NCBI GenBank assembly: GCA_946410455.1 | Contig: CAMKAJ010000003.1 | Location: 42,904 to 106,903, forward strand | Source of the DNA: an uncultured Bacteroidales bacterium | GTDB taxonomy: Bacteria; Bacteroidota; Bacteroidia; Bacteroidales; UBA932 | Reading direction: 5' to 3' | Length of the DNA stretch: 64,000 nucleotides | In this document: positions 34,416-41,717 of the stretch, piece by piece | Layout of the letters: every line of letters begins with the position of its first letter | Numbering within the stretch: position 1 is the first letter of the stretch | Position numbers and translations under genes: made by a program | The notes under the pieces: model-generated | What the model was told of the DNA's origin: nothing | The model's database searches: none | Seen by the model: only the letters and a program-made list of their open reading frames with translations

Positions 34416-37175
34416 ATGAAAGCAAGAGTATTGATAAGCCTTATGGCGCTTGGGGCAATCCTTGCGGCATCCTGTGCAAAGGATGCCCCCAGGGCTTCCG
34501 AAGCGTCTCCGGCTCCAATAGCCGTCAAGGCCAGTGTGAGCAATCTCACAAAGGCCCAGACGGATGCGCAGGGCGTGACTACCTTCCAGGAAGGCGATCA
34601 GCTCACCCTCTACGCATGGACGGGAAGTGCCGCAGAGGTCCCCGCCCAGAAAGTTGTAAACGGCGTCGTGAACAGCTTCGACGGCAACAAATGGACCCCC
34701 GAGAGCATGATGCTCTGGAAGAACGTGTTCGATGCCCATTACTTCCTTGGAATATTTCCCGCACGCGTGGTGACAAGCTTTACTGCCGATCCCGTCTTTG
34801 CATCAGAAGACCTTCTGGTAGCCACCGTCCTTGGAGATGGCATAGTGGCTCCCCAGACCACCACGGCACCTCCCGTAGACCTGGTCTTCGACCACGTGTT
34901 CGCCAAACTCAATGTGAACATCAAATACCGCAATCAGTGGGGCCCCAATCCTGAGACCGGCGTATATTCCAATGCTGTACCCGCAGGTACGATAGATTAC
35001 CTCACCAAGGTCATCACTCCTGCCGGTGTGAATGAGCAGCAGATGGATGCCACTGAAACGGCAAACGGGTACGATGCCACCTTTACTTCTTTCGTGATTC
35101 CTCAGGAGGGTGTGCGAAGCTTCACCTTCAATGTGCAGGGAACACAACTGAAGTATACTCATCCGGAAGACCTTCCCTTTGAGGCCGGCAAGGTTACAAC
35201 CATATCCGTGCTGGTGGGTAAGGACAAGATAGACATCGTAGACAGCACGGTGGCCGATTGGAGCGAAGGTGAGGTAGATGAGAACATGAACAAGAACTCC
35301 GGCATCGTTTCCGAGCTTACGCGTCCCCTCACCTTAAGGGCAAAGGAAGATGGCACCACGGTGACTTTTACCGACCGGTCCAGTGGCAACGTTAACTGGA
35401 TTACCAGCGACGGACGCTCGGGTAGAATCAGCTTAGTTAACAAAACAGTCTCCCTCTCGGCCGGCCAGCGGGTCTGGTTCGTGGGCGACGGTAGCAACAA
35501 TGCTTTTGGTACCGGTGCTGAGTCCACTTCCAGCCGCATTGCCATAGACAAGGACTGCGAGGTGTACGGCAATATCATGAGCCTCCTGGGTCCGGACTTT
35601 GCCACGGCAACCACACTTCCCGCTGCCAATACCTTTGCATATCTGTTCAGCGGCCAGACGCACCTGAAGAATAACCCCGAGGAAGGGCTCATTCTTCCGG
35701 CCACTACCCTCACCGAGGGCTGCTACAGAGGTATGTTCAAGGGTTGCACCGGCCTGGGCCAGGTGGTGGTGAACGCGACCGACATCAGCGCAAGCAACGG
35801 CCTCGCCGAATGGCTGGACGGCATTTCCGGCACCGGTTTCGGACTGATTACGGCGGATCCGCTCATCTGGAAGATGGGTGAGAGCCTCCCCTGGGGCGCA
35901 ACGGTCTATACCGGAGAGGAGAAGATTTTTACGGCTCCTACTGCTCCTACTGCAAGTCTTACCTACAACACTGCCGCTCAGGCACTGATTAAGGCCGGAA
36001 CTGCCCATAAGACGGGCGTAGTGCTGGAATACAGCACCAACGGCACTTCCTGGGGCACAGCCCTTCCTACCGGCACCAATGCAGGAAGCTACAACGCCTA
36101 CTGCCGCGTAAAGGACGGCGGCGTTGCTTCGGCAGCCATTCCTGTCACCATTGCTCCCAAGGTTGTGACCAATCCCACAATTACCCTGGCAACAACAACC
36201 TACACCTATGACGGAACCGCCAAGAAACCTGCCGTTTCCAGTGTGAAGGACGGGGCTAACACCATTGTTTCCAGCGAATACACGGTAAGCTACAGCAACA
36301 ACACCAACGCCGGCACCGCAAAAGTCACCATCACGGACAAGACCGGCGGCAACTACACCGTCAGCGGCACCAAGAACTTTACCATCAACAAGGCCACGCC
36401 GACGTTCAACCTGAGCACCAGCAGCGTTACCTTCGCTGCTAGCGATGCGGTTGATGCCACCAAGACGGTCACCATTACCTATAACGGCGACGGTACCCTG
36501 GGTGCATCTTCCAACAATACGTCCCTTGTCACAGTATCGCGCAACAACAAAACGCTAACCCTCACCCGCAAGAGCACAGCCGCAGGTACCGCCACCATCA
36601 CGGTTTCCGCTTCGGCCGGAACCAATTATGCGGCCGCGTCAAACAAGACCATTAGTGTTACACTTGTACTCGCAGACACGGGAAAGCCTCTTAAGGATTC
36701 TTCTTATGGAGATTATGTTGGCAACAACGGCAAGGCCTATACCCTAAAAACAGATATGCCTTCCGGAACATCTGCCGTAGGATTCGTAATCTATAAAAAC
36801 GGAAATAACGGATTTGTAATCGGACCTAGATATTATCTTACTGATTTTATATCCTCCAAGGATGATCACAGTTCATGGGCTGCAGCCGCCGGTAATTTTT
36901 ACGTGCAGAATCTCACAAATACAGAAGCCCTGAATTGGGTCATAGGCAGTAAGGCGGACTACAGCAAATGTGGCATTTCGGATACCGGCATGGGCTCGTT
37001 CTTTACTGTTCTTAGCAATTATGGCTTTGGCTCTACTTCAGACACGTACATATATCCTGTTGCCGAGCCCTATACCATATTCTCCTCACAGAGTCCCTAC
37101 AATGGTTTTTATACATTCCAGGATACGACTTGGGGAATCGCCCTCGCGCAGGCATATCCCATCATTAAATTCTAG
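34416..37175 (+). CDS. Multidomain fimbrillin-family lipoprotein with Ig-like repeats
   Basis: 919 residues; lipobox C20 followed by A-K-D-A. The fimbrillin-like domain (about 25-285) is followed by a BspA-like segment opening with L-T-R-P-L-T-L-R-A-K-E-D-G (about 295-500), two Ig/MBG-type modules (about 505-650, with T-Y-T-Y-D-G-T-A-K-K-P), a Ser/Thr-rich Ig-like module (about 655-750) and a C-terminal domain beginning D-Y-V-G-N-N-G-K-A-Y that recurs in the next gene. The layout is that of a long surface stalk with a tip domain; the ligand is unknown. Confidence 0.8.
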   Translation: MKARVLISLMALGAILAASCAKDAPRASEASPAPIAVKASVSNLTKAQTDAQGVTTFQEGDQLTLYAWTGSAAEVPAQKVVNGVVNSFDGNKWTPESMMLWKNVFDAHYFLGIFPARVVTSFTADPVFASEDLLVATVLGDGIVAPQTTTAPPVDLVFDHVFAKLNVNIKYRNQWGPNPETGVYSNAVPAGTIDYLTKVITPAGVNEQQMDATETANGYDATFTSFVIPQEGVRSFTFNVQGTQLKYTHPEDLPFEAGKVTTISVLVGKDKIDIVDSTVADWSEGEVDENMNKNSGIVSELTRPLTLRAKEDGTTVTFTDRSSGNVNWITSDGRSGRISLVNKTVSLSAGQRVWFVGDGSNNAFGTGAESTSSRIAIDKDCEVYGNIMSLLGPDFATATTLPAANTFAYLFSGQTHLKNNPEEGLILPATTLTEGCYRGMFKGCTGLGQVVVNATDISASNGLAEWLDGISGTGFGLITADPLIWKMGESLPWGATVYTGEEKIFTAPTAPTASLTYNTAAQALIKAGTAHKTGVVLEYSTNGTSWGTALPTGTNAGSYNAYCRVKDGGVASAAIPVTIAPKVVTNPTITLATTTYTYDGTAKKPAVSSVKDGANTIVSSEYTVSYSNNTNAGTAKVTITDKTGGNYTVSGTKNFTINKATPTFNLSTSSVTFAASDAVDATKTVTITYNGDGTLGASSNNTSLVTVSRNNKTLTLTRKSTAAGTATITVSASAGTNYAAASNKTISVTLVLADTGKPLKDSSYGDYVGNNGKAYTLKTDMPSGTSAVGFVIYKNGNNGFVIGPRYYLTDFISSKDDHSSWAAAAGNFYVQNLTNTEALNWVIGSKADYSKCGISDTGMGSFFTVLSNYGFGSTSDTYIYPVAEPYTIFSSQSPYNGFYTFQDTTWGIALAQAYPIIKF

Positions 37176-37197
37176 GGCCGCTTAAAATATTGATAGC

Positions 37198-39372
37198 ATG
37201 AAAAAATACAAGATACTTTTATCAGCAGCTGTTTCGGCCTTGATGCTTGCTTCCTGCGCCAAGGAAAGCGGACAGGAGCCGCAGGCGCCCTCTGCCATTA
37301 CCATCGAGGCATCCATCGGTGCGCATACCAAGAGTATGCCCATCGAGGACAAGAGAAGTTTTGCCGCTGAAGACAAGATTTCCGTGTATGCCTGGATGGG
37401 ATCGGCCGCCGAAGTTCCCCAGAAGAAGGTGGTGGATGGCGTAGTCAATACCTTTGACGGTAGCAAGTGGGCACCGGAAACCCAGATGCTCTGGAGCTAC
37501 CAGAAAGAAAACCACTACTTCCTGGCCGTTTATCCCGCAAAGTACATAAGCAACTTTACCGCCGATGAGTGGCCCCTGGGAGACGACCTCCTCATTGCAA
37601 CTGAGCTGGAGGGCATCCCGTTCCAGGAGAATCCGGAGCCCGTGGCACTAGCCTTCACCCACGCCCTTGCGCGCCTGGATGTGAACCTGCGCTTCCGCAA
37701 TCAGTGGGATGCAGTTCCGGAGAACGTATCCGTCAGGACACAGGCAAAGTACCAGTATACGGTGAATTACCTTACCAAGGCTGTTACAGCCACGGGTAAT
37801 GACTCCTATATACCCGTGGCGCAGATTGCCACCGTTCAGGGTCATCACAGCAGTTTCAGCGGCATTCAGGTTCCGCAGGACGGAATGACGACGGTCAGCG
37901 TTTCCGTAGACAGCAAGGACTTTGTCTACACTGCGGCAGAGCCCATTCCCCTTGAGAGCGGTAAGGTTACAACCCTTAACCTCTACGTGGGACTGGACAA
38001 GATTGAGCTTGGCTCCGTCACCGTTACCCCCTGGGCGGAAGGTGCTTCCGTTCAGGGTGGCGAGGCTCTGGTCCCCGTAAGCGGGATTTCCTTCAAGGAA
38101 GGAACCGCGACTACGGTAGATCTTGGCAATACATTCCAGCTCACTCCCATATTTGCTCCCGAAGGAGCTACCGAGGTGGACTGCACTTGGAATTCCTTGA
38201 ATCCGGAGATTGCTACCGTGGATGAAAACGGCCTCATTACGGCCAAAGGTCGTGGCGTGGCAACCATCGAGTGCCTTTGCATGAACGCCAAGGCCCAGTT
38301 TGTCCTTACGGTCAATGGCCTGACTCCCGTTTACTCGGCCCCTACGGCCAAGGCCGGCCTCACCTATAACGGCAGCGCCAAGGCTCTTGTAAACGCCGGC
38401 AGCGTAACCTCCGAGGGCCTTTCGATGAGTTATTCCCTGGACCAGAACCAGTGGAGCGGGAGCGTTCCTTCGGCAACGAATGCCGGCACCTATAAGGTTT
38501 ACTGGAGGATCATTGGGAATTCCACCTATAACGACGCTTCCGGTAACGTGAGTGCAAGTATCGCCAAGGCAAGCGCCTCGCTGAGCGTGAGCACTGCCAG
38601 CGTAAGCTTCTCGGCCGATGAAAACACCAATTCCACCAAGACCTTTACCGTTACCTACACCGGAGACGGACAGCTCAGCGTTCAATCCAGCAACAGTAGC
38701 CTTGCCACTGCTGCCATAAGCGGAACAACAGTCACCGTCACCCGTAAGAGCGGCGACGGCGGCTCCTGCACCATCACCGTGAAAGCGGCGGCAGGCACCA
38801 ACTACGCCGCAGCTTCCAACAAGACTGTCACGGTAAGCCTTACTTCCAGCGATCCCGGAACGTATCTGCAGAATGCCGTAGCGGGAGACAAAGTGGGCAG
38901 CAACGGAAAGGTGTATAAGCCCAAAGCTACCATGCCCACCGGTGTAACGGTGGTCGGGTGTGTAGTGAGGCCGGGACTGGTATTTAAGGCAACGGATGAA
39001 CCGGGCCACCTGACAGGATCCCAGCTGTACAATTACAAAGTGTCCGCAGGAAAGTTCCATTACCATTCCATGAATGACTTGTGGGACCGTTATTGGGAGA
39101 TTTACAGTGTTTATCTTTACAATCAAATATTGATAGATAAAGATAACACTGGACAGAGCCAGGCAACAGCAACGGCTGCGCTGAATCAAGTCAATAGCTA
39201 CCTGCAAGCGGCCGGATGTGATCCTATCAACGTGAATCGTTATTATGGAACCAGTAACGGCTGGTTCTATATGCCCAAGAACTTCGATTGGCAAAACGAC
39301 CCCGACTGGTGGCACGATAATTTGAATTATACTATTTCCGCCAGGGCAGCATTTACCTATGATACCAATTAG
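37198..39372 (+). CDS. Multidomain fimbrillin-family lipoprotein with Big2-type Ig domain
   Basis: 724 residues; lipobox C20 followed by A-K-E-S. Fimbrillin-like domain (about 25-280), a Big2-type domain (about 285-375: T-W-N-S-L-N-P-E-I-A-T-V-D-E-N-G-L-I-T-A), an Ig module (about 380-460, L-T-Y-N-G-S-A-K-A-L-V), a Ser/Thr-rich module (about 462-545) and a C-terminal domain opening D-K-V-G-S-N-G-K-V-Y. Modules 3-5 match those of the previous gene, while module 2 differs, so the two are mosaics of exchangeable parts. Confidence 0.8.
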   Translation: MKKYKILLSAAVSALMLASCAKESGQEPQAPSAITIEASIGAHTKSMPIEDKRSFAAEDKISVYAWMGSAAEVPQKKVVDGVVNTFDGSKWAPETQMLWSYQKENHYFLAVYPAKYISNFTADEWPLGDDLLIATELEGIPFQENPEPVALAFTHALARLDVNLRFRNQWDAVPENVSVRTQAKYQYTVNYLTKAVTATGNDSYIPVAQIATVQGHHSSFSGIQVPQDGMTTVSVSVDSKDFVYTAAEPIPLESGKVTTLNLYVGLDKIELGSVTVTPWAEGASVQGGEALVPVSGISFKEGTATTVDLGNTFQLTPIFAPEGATEVDCTWNSLNPEIATVDENGLITAKGRGVATIECLCMNAKAQFVLTVNGLTPVYSAPTAKAGLTYNGSAKALVNAGSVTSEGLSMSYSLDQNQWSGSVPSATNAGTYKVYWRIIGNSTYNDASGNVSASIAKASASLSVSTASVSFSADENTNSTKTFTVTYTGDGQLSVQSSNSSLATAAISGTTVTVTRKSGDGGSCTITVKAAAGTNYAAASNKTVTVSLTSSDPGTYLQNAVAGDKVGSNGKVYKPKATMPTGVTVVGCVVRPGLVFKATDEPGHLTGSQLYNYKVSAGKFHYHSMNDLWDRYWEIYSVYLYNQILIDKDNTGQSQATATAALNQVNSYLQAAGCDPINVNRYYGTSNGWFYMPKNFDWQNDPDWWHDNLNYTISARAAFTYDTN

Positions 39373-39374
39373 TC

Positions 39375-40286
39375 ATGAAAACTTATATTTATACACTTAT
39401 CGCTGCGTCGGCTCTGGCGCTTGCCTCCTGCGCTGAGGATACGTCCATAAAGCCGGAGCAGGCTGGGCAGATGCGCTTTGCCGTATCTGTTGAGGGTACA
39501 ACCAAGACCAGCATGACCAGTACAGATCTTCAGCAGTTATATCTGAAGGTGGACGGACCCGGCAGCGCTTTCAGCTACTTAGAGTCCATTACCAAGGACC
39601 AGAATGGCAACTGGGTGGCCTCCAAGCCGCTCCTGTGGAAGAACGAGGATGCTGTCATCACCTACTCCGCAGCAAGCTACGGTGCGCTGGGCAAGGAGTA
39701 CTTCAACGCTCAGGTTACCAATGAGCTTTTCACCTCCGGCGCCTACATGGGCATCCTCACCGACCAGAGCACCCAGGCGAATCTCAACGCGGCCGACCTT
39801 CTTACCATGAAGGCCACGGAGCTTGCCTTTGCCAATTCCAACGGCGGAGTGGTTCCCATTACCCTGAGCCACGGACTTGCAAAGGTAAACTTCGCAGTCA
39901 CCCTTGCCGATGAATACTTCGACAAGGGAGTTGGCCTGGAGAGCTGCCCGCTTAAGGAAGTGATTATTGGCGGCGTAGCATCCACATTCAACTTCATGCC
40001 TCTCACGGGTGTGGTTACCGTTCCCGCGACTATTGCAAGGGTAGCAGTTACTCCCTTCCTTGGAAGCTATGTTCCCGGCACGGAGACCGCAAAGGCGTCT
40101 GTAGCCACTTTTGAGTCCATCCTGGCCCCGGAGACCATTGCTGCAGGAAAGCTTCACCTGTACTTCACTTTGGGAACCAAGGACTTTGAGTGGACCAACT
40201 CCGAGGCCCTGGTACTGGCCCAGGGCGGCGAATACACCGTCCCTGTCTCTGTTGCCTTCGACCCGGATGTTATCCCGGAACCCTAG
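39375..40286 (+). CDS. Fimbrillin-family lipoprotein, probably truncated by an amber codon
   Basis: 303 residues with lipobox C19 followed by A-E-D-T. It belongs to a more distant fimbrillin subfamily than the neighbours (R-F-A-V-S-V-E-G-T-T-K-T-S-M, L-S-H-G-L-A-K-V-N-F-A-V-T-L). It ends in TAG at 40284, but the same frame runs on for 27 sense codons that resemble the start of the second domain of the gene at 34416. The fimbrillin domain itself is complete and may still function. It starts 2 bp after the previous stop. Confidence 0.75.
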   Translation: MKTYIYTLIAASALALASCAEDTSIKPEQAGQMRFAVSVEGTTKTSMTSTDLQQLYLKVDGPGSAFSYLESITKDQNGNWVASKPLLWKNEDAVITYSAASYGALGKEYFNAQVTNELFTSGAYMGILTDQSTQANLNAADLLTMKATELAFANSNGGVVPITLSHGLAKVNFAVTLADEYFDKGVGLESCPLKEVIIGGVASTFNFMPLTGVVTVPATIARVAVTPFLGSYVPGTETAKASVATFESILAPETIAAGKLHLYFTLGTKDFEWTNSEALVLAQGGEYTVPVSVAFDPDVIPEP

Positions 40287-40370
40287 GTTGTCTCGCTGGC
40301 TACTCCGCTCACCCTGGAGGCCCTCACGGACGGCACCATCACAAGCATCGTGTTCACCTTCGCGGACTAA
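40287..40370 (+). pseudogene. Post-amber remnant of a second domain of the last fimbrillin gene
   Basis: The frame continues after the TAG as V-V-S-L-A-T-P-L-T-L-E-A-L-T-D-G-T-I-T and stops at TAA 40368. The stretch P-L-T-L-E-A-L-T-D-G-T lines up with P-L-T-L-R-A-K-E-D-G-T in the gene at 34416, just after its fimbrillin domain. Either the gene lost its C-terminal domains and acquired an amber codon, or the codon is read through. Confidence 0.55.
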
Positions 40371-40391
40371 TACACGACACCATCAACAAGC

Positions 40392-40424
40392 GCAAAGCGG
40401 CCACAATCAAGCGGCCGCTTTTGC
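40392..40424 (+). terminator. Hairpin terminator after the fimbrillin array
   Basis: GCAAAGCGGCC pairs with GGCCGCTTTTGC (one bulged T), loop 10 nt, with T-run inside the 3' arm. It lies 22 bp after the remnant's stop and closes the long surface-protein cluster. Confidence 0.6.
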
Positions 40425-40510
40425 TATCTCTCCCTCGGACGGCCTCAGAGACTGCCATGAATAGTTTCGGTGCACTTAGCAAAGCTTACGCTTATTCTCT
40501 GAAAAAAACT

Positions 40511-40518
40511 TATATTTG
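40511..40518 (+). promoter_or_regulatory. -7 box for the SGNH hydrolase gene
   Basis: TATATTTG, a match to TAnnTTTG, 23 bp before the ATG at 40542, after the upstream terminator. Confidence 0.6.
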
Positions 40519-40541
40519 TAGAACCAATTATAAGAACCACG

Positions 40542-41717
40542 ATGAAAAGATTTATTCTTGCAGCGGCGATTATAGCAGTTACTTGCTCCTGTGCGCCCAA
40601 ACTCTACAATGTCACCAAGTCTTATGATGACAAGCATTTTGCTAAGCTTCAGGAAGTTATGGATAATCCCACGACTCCTGCCGGCACTAACTACCAGTTT
40701 GCGGAGGCCAGCGATATAGGTCTGTGCGGTAAAATGTTCTACGATACCCCCAATCCTTACCATCGTATAGATACGGCAAAGTATAAGGGAATGACCAAGG
40801 GCGAGAATATGCAGGCTCGCTGCTCGTCTGGACTTACCGTACAGTTTGTCACAGACGCCAGCTCCATTGTAGTAAAGACCAAATGGGGCCAGCTGTACTC
40901 TTCTGTATCCACCATGCCCATAGCCTATCGCGGCTACGACCTTTATATTAAGAATAAGAAAGGCGAGTGGCAGTGGGCCGCTTCCGGAGCCACCAAGCCC
41001 GAGAAGGGAGAAGACCTGCAGGTTCTAATCAAGAATATGGCTCCCGGAGTAAAGGAGTGCATACTTTATCTCCCTATTTACACTGAGATCCGTTCCTGTC
41101 AGATTGGCGTCCCCATCGGCTCGTACATCAAGAAACTTGACGGAGCGTTCCGCCATAAAGTGGTCTTCCACGGCTCTTCTTACACCCACGGAGTCAGCAC
41201 CAGCCGTCCCGGCATGAGTTATCCCATGCAGTTCATGCGCCACACCGGCATACAGGTGCTGGGTTTCGGTATGAGCGGAAACTGCAAGATGCAACCCTAC
41301 TTTGCCGCAGTGCTTGAGAATGTAGATGCCGATGCTTATGTCTTCGACGCTTTCTCTAATCCCGACTATCTGATGATTAAGGACCGTCTTCAGCCTTTCA
41401 TCGACCGCCTTATTGCGGCCCATCCCGGCAAGCCTCTGATTTTCCAGCAGACCATCTACCGCGAGAACCGCAACTTCAACTTAGCATACAACGCCAGGGA
41501 GCAGGCTAAGCAGGATATGGCTTCTACGCTGTTCGACCAGCTGCTCAAGGATCCCAAGTACAAAGATGTGTACTTCATCCAGACCAACGCCTGCGAGAAG
41601 GGAAGCCACGAGTATTCAGTTGACGGCACACACCCCGACGACCACGGCTACTACCTTTGGAGCAAGTCCATTGAGAAGCCGATTCTGGCCATCCTGGCAC
41701 AGTACGGAATTAAATAA
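40542..41717 (+). CDS. SGNH/GDSL-family hydrolase lipoprotein
   Basis: 391 residues with a lipobox (V-T-C-S-C, C17). An N-terminal beta domain carries the GYDLY motif (GxDLY type) and the C-terminal SGNH esterase domain shows block I serine in FHGSSYTHG, the Gly/Asn of block III in GFGMSGN, and the catalytic Asp-His pair in DGTHPDDHGYY. Such Bacteroidota enzymes remove acyl groups from glycans; the substrate here is unknown. The gene has its own promoter and converges on uvrA, their stops overlapping by 8 bp. Confidence 0.85.
   Translation: MKRFILAAAIIAVTCSCAPKLYNVTKSYDDKHFAKLQEVMDNPTTPAGTNYQFAEASDIGLCGKMFYDTPNPYHRIDTAKYKGMTKGENMQARCSSGLTVQFVTDASSIVVKTKWGQLYSSVSTMPIAYRGYDLYIKNKKGEWQWAASGATKPEKGEDLQVLIKNMAPGVKECILYLPIYTEIRSCQIGVPIGSYIKKLDGAFRHKVVFHGSSYTHGVSTSRPGMSYPMQFMRHTGIQVLGFGMSGNCKMQPYFAAVLENVDADAYVFDAFSNPDYLMIKDRLQPFIDRLIAAHPGKPLIFQQTIYRENRNFNLAYNAREQAKQDMASTLFDQLLKDPKYKDVYFIQTNACEKGSHEYSVDGTHPDDHGYYLWSKSIEKPILAILAQYGIK

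Noticed and set aside
37648..39315. 555-codon minus frame opposite the fimbrillin lipoprotein
   Set aside because: Glycine/arginine-rich antisense of the Ser/Thr-rich repeat modules.
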